This document shows, piece by piece, positions 51,359 to 61,773 of a stretch of DNA of 64,000 bases (position 1 is the stretch's first letter; each line of letters opens with the position of its first letter). Origin of the DNA: Sycon ciliatum (lineage: Eukaryota; Porifera; Calcarea; Leucosolenida; Sycettidae). The notes under the pieces were generated by a model, which did no database searches, had not been told where the DNA came from, and was given only the letters and a program-made list of their open reading frames with translations. The position numbers and the translations under genes were made by a program. The stretch is taken from assembly GCF_964019385.1 (NCBI RefSeq), contig NC_088653.1, forward strand, positions 11,688,173-11,752,172. The letters are read 5' to 3'.

Positions 51359-51371
51359 GGTCACAGCACCA
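51359..51371 (-). other. Probable primer-binding site
   Basis: Minus-strand TGGTGCTGTGACC four bases inside the 5' LTR. It differs from the TGGTGGCAGC site of the two small LTR elements, implying a different tRNA primer. Confidence 0.55.
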
Positions 51372-51375
51372 AATA

Positions 51376-51987
51376 TGTCGTGCCGGACATACACAATACC
51401 GATCTCAAGGCTACAACATATACATTCGCATTGCCGTAGTAACCCCACCAGGTCATCAACCAATATAGTTGATCCAAGTATCCATTTAGCCACACACGCT
51501 CACCTTGGTCATTCGAATAAGGTTGAGAGTCACTATGATTTCAGCTCGATTCAAGAGTGAAGGTCGAAGGAAGGTTGGTACTTTTGATCAGAAGCAGCAG
51601 GGGTTATATGATAACAAAAAGGATCGAGTTAGACAAAGGAGTAGCAAAGGCGGGAAAACCCAACCAATCAGACCATAGAGAGCTTGTTGCTATGCAGAAT
51701 TGACCAATGGGAGAAGACAAGGAGAAATGCGTATTAATTATGAATTAACTAAACAGCCAGCGTATACGATAAGACAGTTAGCAGATACAACATCCCGCGG
51801 CCCATGCATTGATAAAAGTGACAAGTAGATACAAAAGACAACTGCCGTACAAACGCGCGCTCATGAGGGGAACACGTTCACCCAACATGTAAACTAGTAC
51901 CGGCAGAGTAGTTAGTTCGTCGTACAACCCGGGGAAGTTTGTCGTACAGCCCGGGAGAACCCGTCAGCTGCCGAGGCCGATATGACA
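51376..51987 (-). repeat. 5' LTR of the gypsy element
   Basis: 612 bp, apparently identical to the 3' LTR except one base. The promoter would lie here; no TATA box was assigned. Confidence 0.93.
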
Positions 51988-52481
51988 CATGTACAGCACA
52001 TTCTTGCAGGTACTACAAACAGATTGCAGATCTTAATTCTTGCTTTGGCGGCACGAAACTTTATTTGGGGCAGTGCAATCTCGGCGGTACTCACAAATAA
52101 TAAATCAAACAGCCCAGACTCGAGTGAACAAATCCAATCATACAAGTACGAGATCTTCACGAGACGAGACTGCACCCATTGGCTTGTTTCGTATGAAGCA
52201 AACAAGTTTACTGAACCTCTCCACAATGGAGATTTTCCCTGATATGCGAATTTATTTTGCAAACTCGGTCAATGGGTCCTTGAACCTTTCCCTCCAGATT
52301 GGGAACTGCCAACGATAGTATGCCACTGACCAGTGCCTTACTTGTAACGTACCAATGTACAATGAATATGAGTATTTCGACAACACCTCTAACATTATGT
52401 CTTACCGTCAAGATGGTGAACTCGCGTTCTTCGTACACTGTAGACAAGGGCAAAGAGATAAAAAAATTAAAAATGGATCTA
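51988..52481. other. Right flank of the gypsy element, no gene
   Basis: A block near 52180-52220 (GTTTCGTATGAAGCAAACAAG ... GAACCTCTCC) resembles the flank and end of the MITE at 43240-43275. A 116-codon minus frame overlapping the LTR is not supported as a gene. Confidence 0.35.
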
Positions 52482-52650
52482 AATCCAAATAAAATCAGCA
52501 CACGTTTCCGTAAATGAAAGGGTGAGCATAAGCAAATGAATCGAAAGAAACCGGTCAACTCAGAGATCACCTGTCATCGAGTATTCCGTAAAAGGAGGCC
52601 TCGGCAGCGGAAAAGCTAAATTTAGAAAAGAGATCCTGTCAGCTTTTCCA
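52482..52650. repeat. Direct-repeat block shared with 53122-53235
   Basis: AAATCAGCACACGTTTCCGTAAATG... through AGGAGGCCTCGGCAGCG matches 53122-53235 at roughly 85%. The tail AGAGATCCTGTCAGCTTTTC (52624-52643) is inverted at 53524-53545. The two copies flank the LINE fragment below. Confidence 0.65.
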
Positions 52651-52663
52651 TTATTTTATTGCA

Positions 52664-53120
52664 TTAGTAGTAGTAGTAGTAGTAGTAGTATTTATTATTT
52701 GACTAGGGGAGTCCCAACAGGCATGGCCTTGTTACAGGGACCCCTAGGTGAATCTTTGTGAGGTGAGCAAAAGTACCAGCAGATTGTGCCTGACGACAGT
52801 TTGGAGGAAGAGTGTTCCACCGACCTGCCGCCAGAAAAGAAACTGAGCGCAGTCCATACCCAATATGTACAGTAGGTAATACTAAGGCAGCTGTATCCTG
52901 GCCACGAGTACGAGCATTTGTGTGCGGGCCAACTGAACGCAGGAGAAACAGTGACTGAAGGAGGGGGCTAGCAATTGATGACAAGCAGCGATAGACCAAA
53001 ACGTATAGTTTCAAATTAACTCTTTGCTCAAACGAATACAGATGACACCGTTGTAAAACTAATGCAGTTGGGGTCATTCTATCTAAACCAAATGCCTTCT
53101 TCATCGCAATATGCATTGAG
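52664..53120 (-). pseudogene. LINE ORF2 C-terminal fragment with (TAC)n tail
   Basis: Minus strand reads LVLQRCHLYSFEQRVNLKLY, VLVYRCLSSIASPLLQSLF, TRGQDTAALVLPTVHIGYG, RSVSFLAAGRWNTLPPNCRQ, the C-terminal block after RT in CR1/L2-like LINEs. It ends in a trinucleotide tail (plus strand (TAG)n at 52665-52689), a tail type common in that group. RT is absent. Confidence 0.75.
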
Positions 53121-53556
53121 CCCAAAATCAGCACACTTTTCGTAAATGAAAGAGTGAACACAAGCAAATGAATCAAAGGGAACTGGTCAACTCACCTGTC
53201 AGTAAAATTCCGCGAAAGGAGGTCTCAGCAGCGCCGAAACAAAATAAGCAAGGCCAGGAGACGAAATATCCGAAACAGCTCATACAAGAAGCAGTTCCAA
53301 AGAAGGAAGTTCCTCGCGCATGCACATCCGAACACGGACTGCACTGCATGCAACACAATGTCTGCCGTGCACGTGCACAGCACGCGGCTACCACCCGTTG
53401 GTAGATCTAATACCGAGCACCTTACGTAGAGACTTACGTAGCCTAAGTGAAATACCGAGCACCTTACGTAGAAAGGTACGTAGCATAGCGGTGTCGTTTT
53501 TCTTGCCATGTGAACACAATAATAGAAAAGCTGACAGGATCGCTTTTCTAAATATG
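53121..53556. other. Second direct-repeat copy and short CTTACGTAG repeats
   Basis: 53122-53235 is the repeat partner. ACCGAGCACCTTACGTAGA occurs twice (53411 and 53453). No gene. Confidence 0.5.
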
Positions 53557-53943
53557 CAGACATCCTTGATCACCAAGCGCGAGGAGAAGTCCCGCTACAC
53601 AAACGAAACACCCCCCGCCGGTGGCCATGTTCCTGAGTTGACGGCAGCGCCCCGGGCAAAGCGTAAGGTCTTTTACATTGGGAACGTGCAACCTCACTGC
53701 TCCGCATCATCTATTGCTAAATGGTGCTCCGATCATGGGGTCGACATAGTGCAATGCGTCGTCTATGCATCAGCCTACTTCAGGACTGCATATGCACGCG
53801 TGACTGTGGAGGCAGCCGACGAGGAGAAAGTAGCCAATAAGGCATTCTGGCCTGACATGCTTTCCCCCACCATCCGACCCTGGCGCTTCAAAAGTGACAG
53901 CTTTGGCACCAGCACAAACGATGTCGCAACAGCTAGCGAATGA
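53557..53943 (+). pseudogene. LINE ORF1 C-terminal fragment
   Basis: Plus frame reads LITKREEKSRYTNETPPAGG, RAKRKVFYIGNVQPHCSASS, FRTAYARVTVEAADEE and KAFWPDMLSPTIRPWRF, then a stop at 53943. VFYIGNVxPxCxxxSI ... ARVTV ... FWPxxxxxRPWRF is the RRM-like ORF1 module of this LINE type. ORF2 pieces follow at 55910; they may be one element, but most of the endonuclease is missing. Confidence 0.7.
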
Positions 53944-54283
53944 TGGCCAATTCCCACCTATGAGACACAGGGTACCAAAACAGAAACAGCCTGAAATTGT
54001 ACCTAAACTTGTTCCGATTTCGTTTAGTTTTCACAAATACCATCAACATACGGCCCGCTAACGGTATGCCAAATTTCAGAGCTGCCCGGTAAACGGTTTT
54101 TGAAATACTCGCGACCCACTTTTTGCTGGGTCCTTGATTCGAGGATGTGGGTCTCCTGTACGGTGCTGCCAAAGACCTGCTGAATCTGCGGCTCCACCAT
54201 TGCCACTGACCATCTTGCTCTCAAAAACGAAGTAGTAACTTACTACTCCCTTCCCTCAACTGCCACACCAAGCGTAGACGATG
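53944..54283. other. No gene recognised
   Basis: Possible decayed LINE sequence between ORF1 and ORF2. Confidence 0.35.
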
Positions 54284-54567
54284 GTAGACCCGTGTGCTTG
54301 AATCGGAGACGATCTGACGAGTTTGCTGTTTCTGATTCGAGCACCCAATTTTCAAATAAAAAATCCGAAGGAAATACGACCATTTTACTGCGTACTGTAG
54401 CTTGTGTTGTAGCGCACCCAGGTTCTGAATTCCTGCTGGGTGGGTCAAGCGAGACTCCCTTCCCTGTTCCATCGCCTCTCCAAAAGTATATTCTGACATT
54501 GTTGAGATTTACAGATGAGAAATTTCACACCTGTCAAATCGTTTCCGATTCGAGCACCCGGGTCTAC
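54284..54567. mobile_element. MITE with ~35-bp inverted ends (GTAGACCCG)
   Basis: GTAGACCCGTGTGCTTGAATC and (inverse) GTAGACCCGGGTGCTCGAATC continue for about 35 bp. A second internal copy of GATTCGAGCACCC lies near 54335. Confidence 0.6.
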
Positions 54568-55063
54568 ACTACAGTCAACAAGCGACAGAAACTCAGCTAG
54601 GGTCAACTAGTTCGAGCGCGATCTGGCCAGCGGCGAGCAGGAAGTCAGGACATTCAAAGTCGATGGGGCAGCGCAGGCAGTCAAAAGCGTAACTAACTTT
54701 GGCTATAGCTTTTGACACAGTTGCAAGTTTTCAGCCGACTGGTGATTTGGACGATGGAGCCCGCAGCGAAGAGAAAAAGAACTCACGCTTTCCAAGAATC
54801 TTGGAAGAAAGGTCGACCCTGGGCCTGGCTGGACTACGACCATGCCAGTCTATAGTTCGCCTTGTTCTCTAAAATTTCCGATTTCCGGTAATAAATTTGC
54901 CTTTCAGTTTTCCTGCGTTTTGAGCAGGCTTTTTGGTTGTTTTTCTGCTGGATGATCTGACCCGGCTTGACCCGGCTGGCCTGCATGCGCCAGGTACACT
55001 CTGACCGGGCTGTGTTGAATTTCTAGAGCAGGCCCTGCAACCCCAGCTTGCAACGGATATTAA
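54568..55063. other. No gene recognised
   Basis: May contain decayed endonuclease sequence of the LINE interrupted at 55064. Ends in TTAA. Confidence 0.35.
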
Positions 55064-55905
55064 AGGGGAAGTTAAGGCAAAATTAAAATTTCACCAGTTG
55101 TAGTCTTCGGGGTGCTGAGTCGAATGGTCTTGGTCCGAGAAAGCTGAGACGCTCCCTTCCTACTTGAATCCCAATCGAACTCGCGCACTTCCACCGAAAC
55201 TGGGTGACTGCGCCCTACTAGATGGGGATTTGTATGCAAAATGTCACTAAAAGCGCCATTTCGTTCTTATAAAAGCACAGATGACCGCGATTGGCCCATA
55301 TGTTGTAGTCTTTTGGACGCTGAGTCGACTTGTTTTGGTCCGAAAAGGCTGCGATGCAGCGTTCCTCCTTTATTCCCAATCGAACATGGTTGAACAAGCG
55401 GTCACGTGCTCCTGGATGCGCAAATCACCTGGTCACCACGCCAGCAGGCGACAACTTTCACACCAAGGTTCAACTCGAGTGACAGGACTGCACCCAAAAA
55501 AGGTCAAACAGGCTAGTACCCTGCAGGCACGGTGACCAGGTGACTGGTGTACGCAGGAGCACGTGACCGCTTGTTCAACCATGTTCGATTGGGAATAAAG
55601 GAGGAACGCTGCATCGCAGCCTATTCGGACCAAAACCAGTCGACTCAGCGTCCAAAAGACTACAACATATGGGTCAATCGCGGTCATCCGTGCTTTTATA
55701 AGAACGAAATGGCGCTTTTAGTGACATTTTGCATACAAATCTCCATCTAGTAGGGCGCAGTCACCCAGTTTCGGTGGAAGTGCGCGAGTTCGATTGGGAT
55801 TCAAGTAGGAAGGGAGCGTCTCAGCTTCCTCGGACCACGACCATTCAACTCAGCACCCCGAAGACTACAACTGGTGAAATTTTAATTTTTGCCTTAACTT
55901 CCCCT
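55064..55905. mobile_element. TTAA-flanked foldback with ~380-bp arms
   Basis: AGGGGAAGTTAAGGCAAAA and its inverse start arms that match nearly base for base for about 380 bp, around a ~90-bp centre. TTAA flanks (55060-55063, 55906-55909) place it with TTAA-duplicating elements. Mirror-image reading frames on the two strands are by-products. It sits in the endonuclease of the LINE that continues at 55910. Confidence 0.78.
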
Positions 55906-55909
55906 TTAA

Positions 55910-56854
55910 CACGACTTGCGCTCTTGGATCCTCGGATCATCTGACCGTGTCATGTCGGTTCGAGCTCTCACCATCGCCTGGCCAACATCTGCAGCAAGCA
56001 CCACGCAAACATTTCCCTTACCGCTATCTTCATGTCCCCTCTCACTGCTGGGACTCTCTTAATTCCGATCTCTCTCATTGTGACTGGTCATTTCTACGCC
56101 CAGGCAACTCCCCAACTGTTGACGACGCAGTCGATCGATTTTCAATCGTCCTGGAACAAACCTTCCAGCACCACCTCGCTGATTTTTCCACCCATTCTTG
56201 TCGGTCAAACACACGCACATCGTCTGTGACATCCAATCCACCCTGGTTGTCGACTGTCCTCGTATCTGCGGTGAAACGTAAACGAGACCTCTTCAGTGTC
56301 AGCCGAAAATTTCCAACACCTGTCAATATGGAGGCCTACCGAGTTCAACGCAACTTTGTCAAATACCTATCCCGTAAAACCTACCGCTCTTACATCAGCT
56401 CCCTCTCTGCAACAATCTCATCACCCAATCGTCCTTCTCTCTATCAGTTCATTCGCACCCAGCGTCCCAGTGTCTCTCGCGCCCCAATCCAGTGCTTGAT
56501 TGATCCTGATGGCAACCGTCAGTCTGAGGCAAAGTCCATTGCGGACACTCTGAACAAACAGTTTGTCTCTCCCGGCCTTCCCGACGATCCGAACTGGGTT
56601 ATCCCGCCCCTGCACCCAGCTCCAGAGCTGCGCGCTCCACTTCTGGAGGTCTTTACAACAACTGGTGTGGTCCGCAAACAACTGAAACGTCTTAAGAGCT
56701 GCAAGTCTCCTGGAAAAGGCGGTATTCCAAATGAAGTCCTTAAACTGCTGGTGCCTTCCTTGTCGTATCCCCTGTGCTTGCTCTTCAACTTGTCATATCG
56801 TGCAGGAGTCTTCCCATCTGCGTGGAAATCTGCTACTGTTGTCCCGATATTTAA
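55910..56854 (+). pseudogene. LINE ORF2 fragment: endonuclease end to RT start
   Basis: Plus frame begins ALGSSDHLTVSCRFELS (the SDH end of the endonuclease), then ERxxx linker residues RKTYRSYISSLSATI, RPSLYQFIRTQRPS, and the RT start LKRLKSCKSPGKGGIPNEVL, NLSYRAGVFPSAWKSATVV. It is interrupted at PIF by a piggyBac-like element and resumes at 58978. GKGGIP replaces the usual GPDGIP. Confidence 0.82.
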
Positions 56855-58973
56855 CCCTAGGACGGCCACCACTTTCAGTACTCCTAGAACGGCCAAACGG
56901 TGTCATTTGACACCTGCATACATTTCCATGTCTAAGACCTATGATATAGTTTATTATAGTTTTTGTTTTCAGTGCTGGCTATCACTAGCAGCATTTATGA
57001 TGTACACAACACTTTGGGATTCACCCAGACACTATTGTTGGCTATGCGCAACTAAAATACAATGTACGCGTATCGGCAATTGCGAAGGATGAACTCAATT
57101 ACTGGCAAAACTTAAATTACTTGCACAGGAATTTCTTATAATCACAGAGTTACAATAACAAGCAATGTGGCAACGTCACTGGACATGAGGAACTGCTTTT
57201 CGGGAATATGTGCTTTGGCATAATCGGATTACTCGACCGTCACGATGAATGACACACAGTAACAAGTACAAACATGGACTGACTATGAGCATCATTTTTT
57301 CACCAAGCTGACCCATATGCTGCTAGAGATGGTTTCAAGATTAGGCTGGTAAGTTCTAACGATTGAATTTTAGACTCTTTCAAAGAGGTATACCCTTCTC
57401 TTCTCCTTGGCTGGCACTTAGCAATCAGATGCCATGACTATCTACAAGCTTATTGACCAGTGCAGGAATGAGCGTTTTCTGGATGTGCATGAACTAGCAA
57501 AGGTCTGGGATATTGTGAAGGCGTTGATGCCTGTCACATCTATTCATTTATGTAACCGCCTTGCAGGGGGACATCTTCTGGAATAGTCTTTGTTGAGTAG
57601 ATCCACCACATCCCATCGAAACGGTCAAGGACATATATCTCGTCTTTTGCTAGAATTGGACGATTTGGGGCTTCCTACTCTCACCATGTAAAACATATGG
57701 CTCTAGGTGGTCTACACTAGGCGGACCATTGTTAATTCTTGCTACTTCTACCTTCTAGGTCTACCATCTTTGCATCCTACAATGTAATCTTGAAAACAAA
57801 ATTCAATCCGCGATTATTGGCAATGAAGTTAGATGGTAGTTCACTTCAATTTACCAAAGTGGTTCATAGTGCAACTCTTTATTCTCCAACAGTTTCTTCA
57901 CCAGTAATGCACTGATGATGAAGTTATCAGTTATTACTTAGCAATCACCTTCTGCAGCATCCGGGGCCAATAAAGAGAGAGGAGGCATCCCAGCGGCTGC
58001 CTACCCATTTAGCCTGAAGCGGGGGAGGAAGATGTTTGGTACAAGAGCCTTATTAGCTCGTCAAGTAGTTTGAAAGGATTATCTACACAGCACCATCCTT
58101 GCGATAATGCGGTGTACCATCTCCAGGTTGCAGAGTTGCGATTCCTCTTCCTCAACACTATCCATTTCGGGGTCTCCGCCACTCCTGCAACTGTTTCTGA
58201 CAATTCCTTGTCTGGACTATCCCGCAATGCTCGTCCGCTCTCTGGAGGCTCGTAAACCTCAACACATTCTGAATCCACAGGTGGTGCCCAGGTGTTGTGA
58301 CCGTACGATTCACCCTCATATGACAGAACAGATCCACCACTGCCAATGATCACTACACTTGAACAGCCAGCAAATGAAGATAAAGTGGGCAATTTCGCTT
58401 TCATGGTCATCAGATTCATGCATGGTAATAGGCTACATCCGTTCCAGTATTTCCTTGGCCGTCAGACCGCGATGACTCCTCCGGGGCAATTTACAGGAAA
58501 ATGAAAGGGAATGAGCAGTACCAAGGACATTAGCTGAAGAGTGTTTGTGTAATCTGTGCGCCAATGGTTACCCGCCCCAAATTCGCGATTCTCGCCCGAC
58601 GGTTGTATGTTGATCATATATTTCGTCCTGTATTCAGCAATTTTCCTGCCCATGCACCTTTCTTTTGTCTGGTTGTCATACGAGCAACTCGATATGGCCG
58701 ACACATTCGAAATGTGTTCATATTGTTTCCATCTAGCTGCAATAATGGCTTTTTATAGTGCAGGTGTCAAATGACACTGGTTGGCCGTTCTAGATATACG
58801 TACTCGCCATTATGGTACTTCATCAATTACGAATCAAAGGTTTATGGCAGACGAAAGAGGAAGCAAAATTAGGAATAGTCACAAGATTTGAGCTTATTCT
58901 GATTAGCCATATTTCAGTAATTCCAAAAGTTTGACTCGCGCGGTGTCAAATGACACCGTTGGCTGTTCTAGGG
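56855..58973. mobile_element. piggyBac-like element, 2119 bp, inserted in LINE RT
   Basis: Ends CCCTAGGACGGCC and (inverse) CCCTAGAACAGCC with TTAA on both sides (56851-56854, 58974-58977); removal with one TTAA restores the LINE frame (PIF|KKGQ). CTAGAACGGCCAA plus GGTGTCATTTGACACC occurs subterminally at 56883-56920 and inverted at 58760-58795 and near 58940-58965. Interior frames, including 58419-58009 on the minus strand, show no clear transposase motif; size would allow a decayed one. Confidence 0.88.
58009..58419 (-). CDS. Unrecognised frame inside the piggyBac-like element
   Basis: 136 codons. A Ser/Gly-rich start, GESYGHNTWAPPVDSECVEV in the middle and NPFKLLDELIRLLY near the end. 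The last piece faintly recalls the start of piggyBac transposase domains, but no catalytic Asp block follows. It may be a decayed transposase exon. Confidence 0.25.
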   Translation of the reverse strand: MNLMTMKAKLPTLSSFAGCSSVVIIGSGGSVLSYEGESYGHNTWAPPVDSECVEVYEPPESGRALRDSPDKELSETVAGVAETPKWIVLRKRNRNSATWRWYTALSQGWCCVDNPFKLLDELIRLLYQTSSSPASG

Positions 58974-58977
58974 TTAA

Positions 58978-59146
58978 GAAAGGACAACGCTCCCAAGCTG
59001 TTAATTACAGGCCCATCTCCCTCCTACCAACTATATCCAAGGTCTGTGAACGCATCTTCTATGAATCTCTCTACCACCATGTCACCCCTGCCCTCTCCTC
59101 TGCACAATCCGGCTTCTGTCGTGGCGACTCATCTACTTTGCAATAG
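58978..59146 (+). pseudogene. LINE RT fragment after the piggyBac insertion
   Basis: Reads KKGQRSQAVNYRPISLLPTI, SKVCERIFYESLYHHVTP and SAQSGFCRGDSST, the RT motif 1-2 region. It ends at a TAG near 59146 and the similarity stops soon after, so the RT catalytic core is missing. Confidence 0.85.
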
Positions 59147-59288
59147 ACCAATCCCCTTATTATACTGGGTTCGAGCACGGGGCAACCTCACTCGCGATCG
59201 AGCTAGTTTTTGAACGTGACAGCATCTTTGACAGTGTGTTTCAGGTTTGTTTTGGAATGTCTTCTGCTTAGTTCAAGTGGTTTGCAAT

Positions 59289-59424
59289 GGCTTCGAGCGG
59301 TGCTGAACCTCCTGCTGGTTGGAGCAGAGTCTCCGAGAGAGACATGGACTGTGATGCAGCTACAGGATTTTTTCAAGGCGCGGGAGGGAACGATCTCGGG
59401 CCACAAACAGGAGTTTCTCCAGAG
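59289..59424 (+). pseudogene. Exon-like fragment with SAP-domain-like sequence
   Basis: ATG at 59287-59289 region opens MASSGAEPPAGWSRVS; in the next frame the reading continues ETWTVMQLQDFFKAREGTIS, GHKQEFLQR, followed by a consensus donor AG|GTGAGT (59425). The pattern xTVxxLxxFxxxxxxxxSGxKxExxxR matches a SAP DNA-binding helix pair. Several large invertebrate transposon proteins start this way. One frameshift separates the two parts; host origin cannot be excluded. Confidence 0.42.
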
Positions 59425-60784
59425 GTGAGTTTTTTTATTTGTTGAAATATTCGAATCGCGAATCGTGTTGTGAGATTTATTTTGTGCCTAGGCTACAGCA
59501 GACCGTATTTCTTTCTCCTTGAGATCGGTGCTTCTTTGTCTATTTTGCTCATGCCCATCATCCACCACTGCACACACAACGAAATGCGGGTGTGCAGGCA
59601 TACTGCACAAGATCTTCTTGCCCAAGAAAACATTTTGTGAAAAACTCGCAACAGCAACAGCATCAGACACTGGCTTCCGCAACAAACAAGCAAACAACAA
59701 CCAGCAGCCGCATCCCTATGGACCAATAAGCAACTAGAGCATGTGCAACGGCTATCCAGAGTCAACCACACGTGCAACAGCATACTATTCGTAACAGCGG
59801 CTATACTGCCAGTGCATATGAAGAACAATCATATACACAGAGCCAGCAGCATCATTTTTAGCAATGACGGTTTGACGTATGGTACCAATAGAACAGCAGG
59901 GTGGGTGGGTGGGCAACTTTCTGTCTGGCAAGAAGAAAAATAATGAACAGCACTCTGCGCCAGCACGCTTTTCCAGCGGCCGCGGTGCCCTCGCACCCAT
60001 CGGTGACCACGAGCAAAAATCTACAAAGAACATTATTTCTCGTTTATTTCGCTGCGTTCAGCCAACGAGAAATGAACACTTCTTTGTCTATTTTGCTCAT
60101 GCCCATCATCCACCACTGCACACACAACGAAATGCGGGGTGTGCAGGCATACTGCACAAGACAGACAAAGCATAGCCGTCACTGTGAAAACCTGGCATGA
60201 TCTCTACCAGCTGGAGCGTTTAGGATACTGGCTCCCACTTTCTCAGCGTGACACCTGGTGTCTTCCATCACGCAGCCATGCCCACCACCTCGACACCAGC
60301 AGCAGCGATACGGCAACAGTTGCCTATCTCGGATCCTGGATCCCAACAACGCGGCACCCGGTGCCACCTACAGCATGCACCACACAACACCAGAGCAACA
60401 GAGCAACACGGCAGTAAATGTTCCTACATAAAGTGAGTACAGCAAACACCAACCGGTAGAGCCTTGTCTCGTACCATCGCAAGCCTGGCAGTCACTGCAA
60501 TTAACTTTAAACGATTTTAATATTAAAATATGAACGATTATCTCACTAATGCACACGACACCAACTAAGCACAGTTGCCCAGCTGCAACGACTTTAAACC
60601 CCTCCCCCCTGTTAACCCGCAACAACCAAGCCCTCGACCGCTCGGGGCCCTGGAACTGAAGCACAACGTGCTTATATAAACAGAAACAAATAAATAAATA
60701 ATGCAACTCTCTCACTGATTGCACTGGATGCCAAATAAGCTAAAGCAATTCTAACAACATGAGACCCCCCAGCCCACAGTAATG
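59425..60784. other. No gene; 83-bp direct repeat pair
   Basis: CTTCTTTGTCTATTTTGCTC ... GCATACTGCACAAGA occurs at 59530-59611 and 60079-60163, nearly identical. Short CA-rich patches. Frames present on both strands show no motifs. Confidence 0.5.
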
Positions 60785-61741
60785 TCAACGTGGCATGGCT
60801 TGCTGACCTGGTTGGCCTGCAGTGTTAGCCCGCTGGGGACAGAACTTGACATAATGACCCGGCTGCCCACACCGGTGGCACACACCCGAGCGGAAATTGC
60901 CCATCGGCGCATGCATAGCTAGAGGCGGGTGGCTAAGTGGCATCACGGCCCCCTGCATGGTATGGATTGGGTTTGGCATGGTTGGGCCCCGCACCACCCC
61001 AGCTACCTTCTTCTTAGACCCTTCAGCCTGGATCGCAGCCTGCAGACGTTTCTGCTTTTTGGCTCCCCCAACTAGTGCCATCAGCTGATCCCCTTCCTGA
61101 AAGGATGTTGCCACCTGATGGCCGTGCTTCTCCGCAATCACAAGCCACTCTTGCCTCTCCTTCAGCAACCTCTCACCTTTTTTCGCTGCCTTCCTTCTCC
61201 TCTTCTTGGACTTTGCCGACCTCACATCGTGCAGCAGATCCAGGAGCTCGGCATTCAGCTCGAATTGTTTCGCGTAGCTTGTCGTCTTCCAGCTCGCGAC
61301 GTCGCCGGCGGCAGACCTTGCTTTCCGCTTTGGCGACCTCGACCGGGATCGTGACGAGTCCGAGGAGGAAGATCGTGACGATGATGATGATGGCGACCCT
61401 GACTGTGCTGAATCCCTTGGTCGTTTCCTTTTCAGGGATCTGCCACGGGCTGTCAGCTCACTGACACTCCTTTCGAGCATCCGGATTTTCATCCCCAGCA
61501 GCTCCCTCTCCGCCATGAGCTGGGAATGCGGCATTCTATTAATCGGTGACGCCGGAGCCTGCGTCTCAGCTCCGCGGGGGACTTGCTCTTCTACTGCAGT
61601 CTCGTATTCCGACGAGGTGTTTCCAACTATGTCAGAGTTGGGAAACTCGAACACAGACAAGTCACCTCTCCTCCTACCACTACCTCTGCCTCTGCCAGAG
61701 GCCACCTGCCCGGCGCTTGCAACACGTCCACGTCGACCCAT
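60785..61741 (-). CDS. Gag-like ORF1 of a DIRS/Ngaro-type retroelement
   Basis: From the ATG at 61741 (two more in-frame ATGs lie upstream at 61789 and 61810) the frame has a basic start MGRRGRVAS, a coiled-coil-like SQLMAERELLGMKIRMLERS, an SR-rich stretch, then YAKQFELNAELLDLLHDVRS, KKGERLLKERQEWLVIAEKH and a CCHC knuckle CHRCGQPGHYVKFCP before the stop. FNAELLDLL ... G-x-LLKxRxxWLxxAxxxG followed by CCHC resembles ORF1 of Ngaro/DIRS elements. No tyrosine recombinase or RT follows within the window on this strand. The upstream end overlaps the start of repeat R1 copy C. Confidence 0.6.
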   Translation of the reverse strand: MGRRGRVASAGQVASGRGRGSGRRRGDLSVFEFPNSDIVGNTSSEYETAVEEQVPRGAETQAPASPINRMPHSQLMAERELLGMKIRMLERSVSELTARGRSLKRKRPRDSAQSGSPSSSSSRSSSSDSSRSRSRSPKRKARSAAGDVASWKTTSYAKQFELNAELLDLLHDVRSAKSKKRRRKAAKKGERLLKERQEWLVIAEKHGHQVATSFQEGDQLMALVGGAKKQKRLQAAIQAEGSKKKVAGVVRGPTMPNPIHTMQGAVMPLSHPPLAMHAPMGNFRSGVCHRCGQPGHYVKFCPQRANTAGQPGQQAMPR

Positions 61742-61773
61742 TCTGTATCCGGCAAATATTACAAAATAATCGA

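Larger units (their letters stand above)
43608..51987 (-). mobile_element. Ty3/gypsy retrotransposon with two LTRs, minus strand
   Basis: Two 612-bp LTRs (TGTC...GACA ends) flanked by CATG (43604-43607 and 51988-51991). Minus-strand order: LTR, primer site, leader, gag, protease, RT, RNase H, integrase, purine tract, LTR. I noticed only one LTR difference (t/c near 44213/51971), so integration was recent. It carries two inner insertions (48197-49181 and 50639-51163) and several coding defects. Confidence 0.93.

Noticed and set aside
55281..55687. Two 84-codon mirror frames on opposite strands
   Set aside because: Products of the foldback arms.
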